Part shown: positions 26,000 through 35,351 of the stretch, piece after piece
Numbering within the stretch: the stretch's first letter is position 1
Layout: each line of letters begins with the position of its first letter
DNA from: Deltaproteobacteria bacterium
Lineage (GTDB): Bacteria; Myxococcota_A; Polyangia; JAAYKL01
DNA length: 64,000 nucleotides
Direction: 5' to 3'
Assembly (NCBI GenBank): GCA_016935665.1
Contig: JAFGQN010000105.1
Location: forward strand, 1-64,000
Translations under genes and position numbers: made by a program
The notes under the pieces: model-generated
What the model was told of the DNA's origin: nothing
The model's database searches: none
The model's input: the letters and a program-made list of their open reading frames with translations, nothing else

Positions 26000-27583
26000 A
26001 TGAGTACCAGGCTACAACGCGAAATTGAAAAAAGAAGAACCTTCGCCATCATCAGCCATCCGGATGCTGGTAAAACGACAATCACTGAAAAACTCCTTTT
26101 ATACGGTGGTGCCATTCAGGTTGCGGGCGCGGTGAAATCGAGGAAAGCCGATCGAGCTGCCCGAAGTGATTTCATGGAGATGGAACAGCAACGCGGCATC
26201 TCTGTCTCCACTGCGGTAATGAGCTTCGAATACGGCAATCAAGCCATGAATTTGCTCGATACGCCCGGCCACAATGATTTTTCTGAAGATACCTATCGCA
26301 CATTGACAGCGGTGGACTCCGTACTGATGGTCATAGACTCCACCAAAGGTGTGGAAGCCCAAACCCGAAAATTGCTGGATGTCTGCAAGTTGAAAAAGAC
26401 CCCGGTTATCACGATGATGAACAAATTGGATTTGGAGGGGATGGAGCCTTTGGATTTAATAGATAATCTGGAAAAAGAGCTCGGTGTGGAATGTGTGCCA
26501 ATGACGTGGCCAATTGGCAAGGGCAAAGAATTTAAAGGGGTTTATGATCTTCGTTCTAAGGAAGTGCATTTTTATTTATCCCATAGGCAGGATCGAAAAA
26601 ATGAGTTGGAAAAGATAGACCTGTACAGTGAAAAGGCCGAGGCGTTGATTGGTATCAGCGAAGTTGCCAAATTGCGGGAAGAAATTGAAATGGTGCGGGA
26701 ACTGACACCCGATATGGATTTGCGGCGTTTTAACAGTGGTGAAATAACACCAGTGTTTTTTGGGTCCGCACTCAATAACTTTGGCGTTCAAACGGTACTT
26801 GAAGCGTTTGGGGAAATCGCGCCGGCGCCCGGGCCCAGAGAAGCGGCCAGCCGGATAGTCGAGCCGGATGAGGAGAAGTTCACTGGTTTTGTATTTAAAA
26901 TTCAGGCCAATATGGATAGAAATCATCGTGATCGTATGGCATTTATCCGTATTTGTTCCGGTGTGTTTAATCGCGGAATGACCCTGCGACACGTGCGAAC
27001 CGGAAAGGACTCCATTATACGCAACGCGCTTACGTTTATGGCGCGTAATCGAAATTTGGTGGAAACGGCATATCCTGGCGATATTATTGGTATTCCCAAT
27101 CACGGCACCATCCGTATTGGCGATACGTTTACCGAAGGGGAAGATGTTCGGATTACAGGCGTGCCCAGTTTTGCGCCAGAGTTGTTTCGCCGCGCGCGAC
27201 TTCGCGACCCCATGAAAGCGAAAGCCCTGGGGAAAGGGCTGACCGAAGTGTGTGAAGAAGGCGCTGCGCAATTATTTCGTCCATTAAGCGGTTCGGATTA
27301 CATTATTGGTGCGCTTGGGGAGTTGCAGTTTCAGGTTATCGCCTCCCGATTGCTTAACGAATATCGCGTGGACGCCTCTTTTGAGGGGATTCCGAGAAAC
27401 GTGTGCCGCTGGGTAATCGCAGATGATGAAACCAAACAGGCCATTATCAAGCGATACGAAAGAGACCTGTTTTACGACAACAGTCAAAATCTTTGCATTC
27501 TCTCGGACAACCTGTTCCGCTGCAATCAGATTGCTGACAAATTCCCCGACGCCCGCCTGAGCAAAATAATGGAAATACAATAA
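26000..27583 (+). CDS. prfC: Peptide chain release factor 3 (RF3)
   Basis: Translational GTPase that removes RF1/RF2 from the ribosome after termination. GTPase motifs: P-loop SHPDAGKTT, GISVSTAVM (switch I), DTPGHNDF (switch II) and NKLD. RF3-type segments include RTLTAVDSVLMVIDSTKGVE, MTWPIGKG and a C-terminal domain with GALGELQFQV. 527 residues is typical. The plus-strand start ATG at 26000 lacks a strong ribosome-binding site. It is transcribed alone, divergent from the GbsR-like regulator. Confidence 0.97.
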   Translation: MSTRLQREIEKRRTFAIISHPDAGKTTITEKLLLYGGAIQVAGAVKSRKADRAARSDFMEMEQQRGISVSTAVMSFEYGNQAMNLLDTPGHNDFSEDTYRTLTAVDSVLMVIDSTKGVEAQTRKLLDVCKLKKTPVITMMNKLDLEGMEPLDLIDNLEKELGVECVPMTWPIGKGKEFKGVYDLRSKEVHFYLSHRQDRKNELEKIDLYSEKAEALIGISEVAKLREEIEMVRELTPDMDLRRFNSGEITPVFFGSALNNFGVQTVLEAFGEIAPAPGPREAASRIVEPDEEKFTGFVFKIQANMDRNHRDRMAFIRICSGVFNRGMTLRHVRTGKDSIIRNALTFMARNRNLVETAYPGDIIGIPNHGTIRIGDTFTEGEDVRITGVPSFAPELFRRARLRDPMKAKALGKGLTEVCEEGAAQLFRPLSGSDYIIGALGELQFQVIASRLLNEYRVDASFEGIPRNVCRWVIADDETKQAIIKRYERDLFYDNSQNLCILSDNLFRCNQIADKFPDARLSKIMEIQ

Positions 27584-27930
27584 CGGTCAGGCACGCCATC
27601 TCACACTGATGGACAGGCGGAATTCGATGGTTCGGGGATATGGATAGCGATGTGTTTTCAATGTGTGCCTTTGGACGCGTCGAATCCGATGGGATCTTTA
27701 AAGATAGGCGGGAGCGTCTTTTGTTGACGCCATATGGTCCTGTTCCAATATTCGAAGGAACTGGAAAGATGCGTGCTCCTCCGTTGACATACGTTTTGTG
27801 CCAACCGAAAGTAGAAATCAGACATCTCAGCATGGGGCTTTTAAATACGCTGTTGATGGGCTATTCCCACGAAAGTCTTCGTGGTGAAATTTTCTATTTG
27901 TGTGAGAGGATAAAGAGATTCAAGCCAACA
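27584..27930. other. Convergent intergenic region after prfC
   Basis: 347 bases without a supported gene. Contains the hairpin at 27867-27884. Frames running through it into the DTT-repeat DNA are low-complexity artefacts. Confidence 0.4.
27867..27884 (+). terminator. Possible terminator hairpin
   Basis: CCACGAA and TTCGTGG pair perfectly over AGTC, followed on the plus strand by TGAAATTTTC. It sits between the convergent prfC and lipoprotein genes, though about 280 bases from the prfC stop. Confidence 0.35.
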
Positions 27931-29373
27931 CTAGTCGTTGGTATCCGTCGTGTCGGTCGTATCCGTTGTATCCGTCGTGTCGTTGGTATCCATCGTGTCG
28001 GTCGTATCCGTCGTGTCGGTCGTATCCGTCGTGTCAGTCGTATCAGTCGTGTCAGTCGTATCAGTCGTGTCAGTCGTGTCGGTCGTGTCAGTCGTGTCCG
28101 CCGTGTCATCCGTATCTTCCGTATCTTTAATCAGGAAGTCGGTTCCGTCTTCGAGTATTTTGACAAACGGCCACTTTTGGCCGCCGTAGAAACCGATGTT
28201 GTCCAGCCAGATGTCAAAATCTCTGGTGGCGCCCTTAGTGGCCGGCGGAACCACTTTAACCTGTACATTGATAACTCTGCTGGGATTGAAAAGGATGGCC
28301 TTGCCCCATCCTTCCTGTTTGAATTCGTCCCAGCTGGCATGATATTCACGCCATGCCCCATCCAGCTCGAAGCGGACTTTGTGGAAGTCGTAACATTTTT
28401 CACCACCATCTTCGTCACACAAACCACCGTCGGACAGCGGAGACGCTTCAGGCATTTGCAAAACAACTTCCACCGGTGAATCGCCAGTCGCCCACATGAC
28501 AAACCCTTCTTGCCCCATATCCAGGAAACACCTGGGTTCTTTCATTTGTGAGTCTTTGTATTTCGCCCCTTCGTACACATGTATCATTTTCTCATACCCC
28601 CTGGGGTCCACATAAATGTATCCATTTATATAAAACGAACCGGTGACGGGATACATGTTGTCGGTATCTCCATCGAATGCTTCATCTTTGTCGTACGGGT
28701 GCTCTTCCGCTTCTTCCTTATTATAGGAAGGATCAATTGTTCCCGCGAATTCATCGTCGTCGTTGCACAGAGATTCACCCTTATCCGTATATCGGCCATC
28801 CGACCAACTGACAGGAATTTTACCGTCCTTGGTTCTTTCAAGAAGATGGGCATCGTCTTTGTCCAGTGCCGCACCGAATGTGTAGTTCGAAAAATAGGTG
28901 CCAAATCCCAGTCCCTGACCCGCGACTTTTCCATACATATGGAAGGATAAGTTTTCGACGTCGTTTTCCCTGTTCTTTTTATCGAGATCATCTCCACTGA
29001 AATCAATGGCATCATTTACATCGATACCCTTTGCAACATTGCAGGTTGGGGGCTGAGGGTCAAGCCAATCGTCCAGTTCGCCGTATGCATTGTATTTTTT
29101 GCACATCGTGGAATCCTCGGGTCGGGGCTCCACACGATCGAGTTCTGTTGCGGGATCGTCAAACATATAATGGTAACCGCGAATCCCGCCATCTGCAACG
29201 ATACCTTCCGCGTTTACTTTGCTTTCAGCTTGAAAGCGGCTCAGCAGGTATGTGATTTCATACCTGGAGTCGTGTTTTTCGGAATACGTTTTGGAGATAT
29301 CCTCGGCGCAACTGCCAAGCACACCCGGGAGAAGGCAGGCTGCAAGTAAAACGGATAATTTGCTTCTTTTCAT
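27931..29373 (-). CDS. Lipoprotein with jelly-roll-like domain and C-terminal (Asp-Thr-Thr)n tail
   Basis: 480 residues. The ATG at 29373 follows AGAGGTG; a GTG at 29382 is part of that site. The lipoprotein signal ends LLPGVLGSC. The body is acidic and Tyr/Phe-rich; its last part (VRFELDGAWREYHASWDEFKQ, then DFDIWLDNIGFYGG) resembles CBM11/CIA30-type jelly-roll domains. The final about 60 residues are DTT repeats with a few DTA, DTM and DTN variants, with nothing after them. In the other lipoproteins here, such linkers lie right behind the lipid anchor. The function is unknown; carbohydrate binding is a guess from the fold-like motif. Confidence 0.8.
   Translation of the reverse strand: MKRSKLSVLLAACLLPGVLGSCAEDISKTYSEKHDSRYEITYLLSRFQAESKVNAEGIVADGGIRGYHYMFDDPATELDRVEPRPEDSTMCKKYNAYGELDDWLDPQPPTCNVAKGIDVNDAIDFSGDDLDKKNRENDVENLSFHMYGKVAGQGLGFGTYFSNYTFGAALDKDDAHLLERTKDGKIPVSWSDGRYTDKGESLCNDDDEFAGTIDPSYNKEEAEEHPYDKDEAFDGDTDNMYPVTGSFYINGYIYVDPRGYEKMIHVYEGAKYKDSQMKEPRCFLDMGQEGFVMWATGDSPVEVVLQMPEASPLSDGGLCDEDGGEKCYDFHKVRFELDGAWREYHASWDEFKQEGWGKAILFNPSRVINVQVKVVPPATKGATRDFDIWLDNIGFYGGQKWPFVKILEDGTDFLIKDTEDTDDTADTTDTTDTTDTTDTTDTTDTTDTTDTTDTTDTTDTMDTNDTTDTTDTTDTTDTND
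27934..28113 (-). repeat. 9-bp tandem repeat encoding Asp-Thr-Thr
   Basis: About 20 copies of a nine-base unit (GAC ACG ACT type, with synonymous changes) at the 3' end of the lipoprotein gene. Such an in-frame array can change length by slippage. Confidence 0.85.
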
Positions 29374-29389
29374 AATTAACACCTCTAAA

Positions 29390-29407
29390 TGAAAAAACGT
29401 TTTTTCA
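29390..29407. promoter_or_regulatory. 18-bp perfect palindrome upstream of the DTT lipoprotein
   Basis: TGAAAAAACGTTTTTTCA lies directly upstream of the ribosome-binding site of the minus-strand lipoprotein. It could be a repressor site or a 5'-UTR hairpin. Confidence 0.4.
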
Positions 29408-29576
29408 AACTCATCATCGAGTTAATAGCCCCAATGGTCGCGATTTTACCCCGCCATTGTAGAACATAAAAATGGTCGCTTTACAAGCAAACATTGGCTC
29501 AGAAATATGAGTCAATTACAAAAAAAGTGAAATAAAATGCGACTCAAATAAAAATTGTGTGTATCAGCTCGGAGAC

Positions 29577-30818
29577 TCAGTCCGACTGTTTCATGTTTAT
29601 GGCCAACCTAAAGAAGGCATCACCGCTGAGCAATCCCAATGCTCCCTTCCTGACGCTTTGTTCATCATAACGCGCCACTTCATCTCCTGCTTCGAATGGA
29701 TTCCAAATGGCAAAGGGCACCGGATCGCTGGCGTGAGCACCTTTTTCCACCGGCGTCGGATGGTCCGGGAGTATGGAAATCGTCACATCCAGTCCCAGTT
29801 TTTTTACTCCGTCCAAAATGGGCCCAACCAGCCGTTTATCCAGATACTCAATGCATTTGATTTTGAGCGCCAAATCCTTTTCGTGGCCGGCTTCATCGGT
29901 TGCCTCCACGTGGACATAAACCACATCATGCCGTTGAATGGCCTTCAATGCCGCCGCCGCCTTACCTTCGTAATTGGTATCGTGTAGACCGGTGGCGCCG
30001 TCCACGATTATTTTTTCCATTCCTGCCAGAACACCAAGTCCCTGTACCAGATCGACCGCAGAAATGACGGCGCCGGTTTTGTTGAACTTTTCCTGCAGGG
30101 TCGCCATTTGAGGCCGTGTTCCAGGTGACCAGGTCCAGATGGAATTGGCCGGATCCTTGCCCTTGGCCACTCTGGCTAGATTCACCGGGTGGTTGTTCAA
30201 TATTTCGCGGGATCTCTCATGCAGTTCCACCAGTTTTGCGGCAGTCGTTTTTGCCGCCGGTGAATTTGCTTTTGGATACAGGCCAACGGCATCGGCACCA
30301 ACAAAATCGTGAGGGGGCGCACATGCGACGTTCGGATTCGCCCAGCTTTCATCCAGTACGAGGAGGTGTCGGTAACTGACGCCGGGGTAGAATTTCAACG
30401 GAGTTGGCCCCATCTCCTGCCCAAGCTGTTTTTGCAAATCAGAAATGATGACATGGGCTTCTTCATTGGATATATGGCCGGCTGAGTGATTTTTTATTCG
30501 TCCCTCCGCGTCCAGCGTCAGCAAATTACAGCGCATGGCGACATCTGCCGGTTTGAGGGCGATGCGCATGCTCGCTGCCTCGAGAACACCTCTGCCTCTA
30601 AAGCAAACCCGGGGGTCGTAGCCAAGCACTGACAGATTGGCCACTGCGGAGCCGTTGGACATTCCTTCGGGGATAGTTGCGAACAACCCGGTTTTGCCCA
30701 TTTTAGCGATGTGGTCAATGTTGGGTTTGTCCGCCACCATAAGAGGGGTTTTCCCATCAAGCGCAGCGACCGGGTGATCGCTCATGCCGTCTCCAAGAAT
30801 GATGATGCTTTTCGTCAC
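29577..30818 (-). CDS. Phosphoglycerate-mutase-like protein, proposed homoserine kinase
   Basis: 413 residues of the archaeal-type, cofactor-independent phosphoglycerate mutase family (alkaline phosphatase superfamily). Visible are IIILGDGMSD (metal), IPEGMSNGSAVANLSVLGYDP with the likely nucleophile Ser, VHVEATDEAGH and ILPDHPTP. The bacterial branch of this family has been proposed to act as homoserine kinase because it clusters with threonine synthase. That is exactly the context here: the GTG start overlaps the thrC stop by four bases. The reaction would be homoserine to O-phosphohomoserine, feeding ThrC. A glycolytic mutase role cannot be excluded from sequence. Confidence 0.85.
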   Translation of the reverse strand: MTKSIIILGDGMSDHPVAALDGKTPLMVADKPNIDHIAKMGKTGLFATIPEGMSNGSAVANLSVLGYDPRVCFRGRGVLEAASMRIALKPADVAMRCNLLTLDAEGRIKNHSAGHISNEEAHVIISDLQKQLGQEMGPTPLKFYPGVSYRHLLVLDESWANPNVACAPPHDFVGADAVGLYPKANSPAAKTTAAKLVELHERSREILNNHPVNLARVAKGKDPANSIWTWSPGTRPQMATLQEKFNKTGAVISAVDLVQGLGVLAGMEKIIVDGATGLHDTNYEGKAAAALKAIQRHDVVYVHVEATDEAGHEKDLALKIKCIEYLDKRLVGPILDGVKKLGLDVTISILPDHPTPVEKGAHASDPVPFAIWNPFEAGDEVARYDEQSVRKGALGLLSGDAFFRLAINMKQSD

Positions 30819-32167
30819 TGGTATTTTCCTGTCAAATATGATTTGAATTCATCGTAATCAACATTCATTTTGTCGAATGCTTCCGGTTTTGATTCCAGTC
30901 CAACCAGGCAATCGGGCAAGGGGGGGTCGATACCGGTAATGCTCCGTACCTCGTCCGGGAATTTGGCTGGATGCGCAGTTTCCAGACACACTGCAGCCAT
31001 ATCCTGATGCGCAGGAGTGGCGTCCATATATTTTTCCAACCCTGTCCATCCGACTGCCCCATGAGGCTCCAGAAGTGTGCCATACTTTTTGTATGCCAAC
31101 TTTATGGTGGCCCGGGTTTCATCATCGGAGATACTGACCGCATAAAAATCCCGACGCAGCGCGGCCATGTCCGGCTTCTGGGTCAGGTTCCCCACTTCGT
31201 CAATGTGACCACCGTACAAATCCACCAGTCTGGCGAGGTTGGATGGATGCCCAACGTTCATTGCGTTGGAAATACAAACTCGCGAGGGCTCAATTTTCTG
31301 ATACATTCCACTTTCAACAAAGAGAGGGACTTCGTCGTTGGCGTTGGTTGCCACAACGAACTTTTCAACCGGTAGCCCGCCCTTGTATGCCAGCACCGCG
31401 CCCATCAGATTGCCGAAATTGCCGGAAGGCACGCACACAATCACTTTTTCACCATTGGCGATATCTGCAATGCGCGACGCCGCATAGATGTAGTAAACGG
31501 ATTGGGGCAGCAAACGACCAATGTTTATGGAGTTGGCGCTGGACAGATTGAGGGACGCCAAATCGGAATCTGCGAAGGCGCGTTTTACCAGTGCCTGACA
31601 GTCGTCGAATTTGCCATCAACCGAAATCATGGAGACGTTGTTTCCAAGAGTGGTCATTTGTTTGCGCTGTCGCTCGGATACTTCGTCTTTGGGGAAAAGT
31701 ACCAGCACCCGAATTCCGGCAACGCCTAAAAACGCATGTGCCACAGCGGAGCCGGTATCTCCGGATGTCGCGGTGAGGATAAGAAGTTCCCTGTTTTGTC
31801 GGCTTACGAGCCGACCGATGGCTCTGCCCATAAACCGCGCGGCGAAATCTTTAAAAGAGGCGCTGGGCCCACGATCAAGCCGCAGAATGTGCCGACGTCC
31901 TGTAACCTTTTCCACTGGGACATCGAAATCATATGCATCAGTGCAGATTTCCAGAAGCTCTTCGGCGGAAAATGTGTCGCCGTACATGGAGATAACCGTG
32001 GCAGCGAGACTGGGATACGACATTTTTCTGGCGTTCTGTAAAAGCTCTGAAGACAACTGCGGAACACGAACGGGCATATAGAGCCCTTTGTCGGGCGCCT
32101 GACCGCGCAGCAACGCTTCGGCCAGAGAAACCTCGGGGGACATTTTGTTGGTACTGTAGAATTTCAT
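30815..32167 (-). CDS. thrC: Threonine synthase
   Basis: PLP enzyme that converts O-phosphohomoserine to threonine. The N-terminal MKFYSTNK and LAEALLRGQAPDKGLYMP, the PLP-lysine motif GPSASFKDFAARF, the phosphate-binding TSGDTGSAVAHAF and NSINIGRLLPQ mark the family. About 450 residues, the longer bacterial type. The ATG at 32167 has AAGG six bases upstream; a GTG at 32173 belongs to that site. It is in an operon with the proposed homoserine kinase, and mtnA lies upstream on the same strand. Confidence 0.95.
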   Translation of the reverse strand: MKFYSTNKMSPEVSLAEALLRGQAPDKGLYMPVRVPQLSSELLQNARKMSYPSLAATVISMYGDTFSAEELLEICTDAYDFDVPVEKVTGRRHILRLDRGPSASFKDFAARFMGRAIGRLVSRQNRELLILTATSGDTGSAVAHAFLGVAGIRVLVLFPKDEVSERQRKQMTTLGNNVSMISVDGKFDDCQALVKRAFADSDLASLNLSSANSINIGRLLPQSVYYIYAASRIADIANGEKVIVCVPSGNFGNLMGAVLAYKGGLPVEKFVVATNANDEVPLFVESGMYQKIEPSRVCISNAMNVGHPSNLARLVDLYGGHIDEVGNLTQKPDMAALRRDFYAVSISDDETRATIKLAYKKYGTLLEPHGAVGWTGLEKYMDATPAHQDMAAVCLETAHPAKFPDEVRSITGIDPPLPDCLVGLESKPEAFDKMNVDYDEFKSYLTGKYQ

Positions 32168-32269
32168 TTTCACCTTCCAGCGGAAAACCGGTTTCCAGAC
32201 TGTTTTCAGCGCCTTTTTAATACTGATTGCACCGCTTGGCCATAGATAGAATTATTCTTTCAAAAAATT

Positions 32270-33292
32270 TCATAAGTCCCTGACAAGCGCTTCTTTCAAT
32301 GCCTTGGCGATATTGTCTTTGAAAACGCCAATTTCCGTGAAGATGGCTGTCACCAGGGCCGCAGGGGTCACGTCAAATGCAGGATTTCGGACAGGCACGC
32401 CGGACGGCAGAATCTGCACGCCGTTGATGTGGGTCACTTCTTCGGCTTCCCGCTCTTCTATGGGAATGTCATCACCCGTGGGGCAATTCATGTCGATTGT
32501 GGATACGGGAGCCGCGACGTAAAAGGGCACATTCGCGGCTTTGGCGGCAAGCGCGACGCTGTAGGTGCCTATTTTATTGCACACGTCTCCATTGGCCGCG
32601 ATGCGATCCGAGCCAACAACCACCGCATCCACCTGACCCATTCGCATCAGAGACGCGGCGGCATTGTCGCTGATAACCGTAACGTCGATGCCATCCTTTT
32701 GCAGCTCCCAGGCGGTGAGCTTTCCGCCCTGCAGACGCGGGCGGGTTTCGTCAGCAAGTACCCGGATGTTTTTCCCTGCAGCGACCGCGGAGCGAAAAAC
32801 ACCGAGTGCCGTTCCCCAGCCAGCGGTGGCCAGCGCTCCAGCATTGCAGTGGGTGAGCACTGTTGAATTGTCGGGGATGTACTCTGCGCCGTAGCTTCCC
32901 ATTTTTCGGCATGCGGCAATATCTTCGTCGAGAATACGTTGGGCCTCAGCGCGCAACATTGATGCGTCAGCGCCATGTGCCTCGATAACATCTTTCATGT
33001 GGTTGATGGCCCAGAACAGATTGACTGCGGTGGGGCGAGCTGCGGCCAGTATATCGCAGGATGCCATCAGTTTTGCCGTGTTTCCATTCGCCTCCATTGC
33101 AGCGAGAACCACGCCAAAAGCTGCGGCAACACCAATCGCCGGCGCGCCGCGAACCACCATTGTCTTTATGGCATCGGCGACCTCCCTGGCGGTACTCAAT
33201 GTCAGATATTTTTCCTCATAGGGTAAGATACGCTGATCCAGCATTACCAGTTTGTTGTCCTGCCAGAATAATGTTTTGAATGAGTCTTTCAT
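32270..33292 (-). CDS. mtnA: Methylthioribose-1-phosphate isomerase
   Basis: Methionine-salvage enzyme that isomerises 5-methylthioribose-1-phosphate to the ribulose form. Family motifs: VVRGAPAIGVAAAFG near residue 47, LTHCNAGALATAGWGTALG with the catalytic Cys, RPRLQGGKLTAWEL, and GSDRIAANGDVCNKIGTYS with the catalytic Asp. 340 residues is normal. It is followed after about 100 bases by thrC on the same strand, so methionine-salvage and threonine genes may be co-transcribed. No other mtn gene is present. Confidence 0.95.
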   Translation of the reverse strand: MKDSFKTLFWQDNKLVMLDQRILPYEEKYLTLSTAREVADAIKTMVVRGAPAIGVAAAFGVVLAAMEANGNTAKLMASCDILAAARPTAVNLFWAINHMKDVIEAHGADASMLRAEAQRILDEDIAACRKMGSYGAEYIPDNSTVLTHCNAGALATAGWGTALGVFRSAVAAGKNIRVLADETRPRLQGGKLTAWELQKDGIDVTVISDNAAASLMRMGQVDAVVVGSDRIAANGDVCNKIGTYSVALAAKAANVPFYVAAPVSTIDMNCPTGDDIPIEEREAEEVTHINGVQILPSGVPVRNPAFDVTPAALVTAIFTEIGVFKDNIAKALKEALVRDL

Positions 33293-33595
33293 TTGGCAAT
33301 TCCTTCCTGTCTCCTGATCAGGGGCGCCCTTGTTCTTTGACGCCAGGGATGCGACTGTTTAATACATTATCATCCTGGAGTAAACTGATTCGTTGCATGA
33401 GGAATTCCATTGCGGATTTCATGAAAAATGAGGATTCCACAAAATGTTTGAAAGTAGTATGTGTCGCAGAGAGTTTGGAAAAATCGCAAAATCAGGAAAC
33501 GTGAGGAGTCGTTCCGATACATCATTGTATTTTAGCTTGTTATTATAGCTGCATTGTATTAATCTACATATTGTTGAAAAGTAAACGATAAAAAA
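33293..33595. other. Divergent intergenic region mtnA / hybrid kinase
   Basis: 303 bases that should contain promoters for both genes. AT-rich boxes occur at about 33525-33565, but no pair with good spacing was found. A short frame overlapping the mtnA start looks like chance. Confidence 0.35.
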
Positions 33596-35095
33596 ATGGA
33601 AAACCTACAGTTACAAAATATCACATCAAGCCTGAACTTAAGGATTATCGTGTTTGATTCTGGCGGGGATGTGGTCTTTTCAAGCTGGCCGCCTTCCATT
33701 GAACTTGGGGACGCGCCGTCGGACATTGTGATGCTGGCGTCGTTGCTTGGGGAATCCGAAAGCGCCAAGTCTGAGTTTTTGGCCTTTGTTAAAGATATGT
33801 CATCACAGTCGTTTAAGTGCGACTTTGTGTGCAGCAGCGCAGGCACTGAGGGTGAGTCCCACTTTCGACTTTCCGCCGTGCATACAATTTCCGGTGATGC
33901 AACCGTCATGGCCGTTCACATTTCAGATGTTTCAGATGAATACGGGGCGATGCAGGAAATGGAGTCGCTGGAGCGACAGGTCTCGGCGGGTCAGATGGCG
34001 GCAGGGGTGGCCCATGAGTTTAACAACATTTTAACAGCGATGATGGGCTGGACGCAGTTGGCGTTCCGAGCAGTCCAGGGGAATTCCTCCGCAGAAATGG
34101 CGATTTCCACGATTGACAACAATACGCGTCGAGCGCGTCGTATTGCCGGCGAACTGTTGGATATTTCATCGCCGAACAAGTCGGTTGAAACTCAACTGAT
34201 GTATGTTGAAGATGCGGTTAAGGATGCGTTGAAACTGTTATCCTGGGATTTGGCCAATCAGCAGATAAATGTGGTTGATGAGATATTCGACACGCGGCCG
34301 TCGATGGTTAATTCCACTCGTCTGGTTCAGGTGTTTGTAAATATAATTCGTAACGCCATGGATGCCATGGATGCCAGAGGGACACTGGGCGTTCGGGTGG
34401 TTCAGGAAGGCGAAACGGTGGTGGTGACCATCACAGATACGGGGCATGGTATATCGGACGAAGCGCTGGAAAAGGCTTTTTTGCCGTTTTTTACAACCAA
34501 ATCACGAAGCGACAAAACATTTGGGGGCAGTGGCCTTGGAATGGTTGTTTCAAAGCGAATCATCGAGGAGTTTGGTGGAAGTATTCAGCTGGCCCGTGGG
34601 GATTCGCCTGAAGTTGGAACCGTTGTTACAATCTCATTGCCCACACAGGAAGCCGTAAGGGAATCCATTGTTGAGGAAAACGGCAGATCTTCCACATTCC
34701 CTCCGGGGGTAGCCGTTCTGGTCGTCGATGATGAACCTGATATTTGTGAAATGATTCGAATGGCGTTGAATCTGCGGGGCGCACATGTGGTCAGTGCCAC
34801 CAGCGGTGAAGACGCTCTGGCGTTATGCAGACAGGAAATGTTCAACGCGGCGTTCCTTGATTTTTCAATGACGGGACTCTCCGGACATGAACTGAAGAAG
34901 GCCATTAGCGACACTCAGCCTGCGCTGCCCATTGTTTTTATGAGTGGCGTTGATATTCCCAATCTCGACGCCGACATGGACTTTTTGAAAAAACCATTTG
35001 ATTTGCATGACATTCAGGTGAAACTACGTGAGATACTTGAACGTTCCACCGTGCATTCAGACGCCCTCCGCGCCGTTGATTTAAGAAATAGCTGA
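33596..35095 (+). CDS. Hybrid histidine kinase (HisKA-HATPase-receiver)
   Basis: 499 residues, no membrane segment, so cytoplasmic. Residues about 1-120 are PAS-like. HisKA has the phospho-acceptor H140 in GVAHEFNNILTAMMGW, an NtrB-like H-box. HATPase motifs: N-box NIIRNAMDAMD, TDTGHGIS and GSGLGMVVSK. The C-terminal receiver (about 375-490) keeps VVDDEPD, the phospho-Asp in FLDFSMTGLSG, and the lysine in FLKKPF. An intramolecular His-to-Asp relay is therefore complete; the output partner is unknown. The ATG start has only a purine-rich upstream stretch. Confidence 0.92.
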   Translation: MENLQLQNITSSLNLRIIVFDSGGDVVFSSWPPSIELGDAPSDIVMLASLLGESESAKSEFLAFVKDMSSQSFKCDFVCSSAGTEGESHFRLSAVHTISGDATVMAVHISDVSDEYGAMQEMESLERQVSAGQMAAGVAHEFNNILTAMMGWTQLAFRAVQGNSSAEMAISTIDNNTRRARRIAGELLDISSPNKSVETQLMYVEDAVKDALKLLSWDLANQQINVVDEIFDTRPSMVNSTRLVQVFVNIIRNAMDAMDARGTLGVRVVQEGETVVVTITDTGHGISDEALEKAFLPFFTTKSRSDKTFGGSGLGMVVSKRIIEEFGGSIQLARGDSPEVGTVVTISLPTQEAVRESIVEENGRSSTFPPGVAVLVVDDEPDICEMIRMALNLRGAHVVSATSGEDALALCRQEMFNAAFLDFSMTGLSGHELKKAISDTQPALPIVFMSGVDIPNLDADMDFLKKPFDLHDIQVKLREILERSTVHSDALRAVDLRNS

Positions 35096-35194
35096 CAATT
35101 TCTGGTGTTGGTCTATTGTTGGTCTGTTGTTTGACAGTTTGGTTTCTGCCACTTGTGGTGCGACAGGGGATATCTGAAAATGCTGAACATCTGT

Positions 35195-35224
35195 TTGACA
35201 AACGGCAAAAAGGGTGGCTAGAAC
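35195..35224 (+). promoter_or_regulatory. Possible trxA promoter
   Basis: TTGACA (35195-35200), an 18-base spacer, TAGAAC (35219-35224), about 130 bases before trxA. Confidence 0.35.
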
Positions 35225-35351
35225 GTATCCGAAGTAAGCGTGATGCATTGAGCGACCACGCGATGATTATTGAATTTGTGCGTTAATTTTTCCTGTATGC
35301 TATCTGTATGCTGTAGCGACGCACAATTATTGATAGACCAAAGGAGCTGAC

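Noticed and set aside
27640-28479. Plus-strand frame through the DTT repeat region
   Set aside because: Arg/Val/Ile-rich repeat sequence is the antisense reading of the DTT array; no ribosome-binding site.
33280-33504. Small gene in the mtnA/kinase gap
   Set aside because: Overlaps the mtnA start antisense, with no ribosome-binding site or domain.
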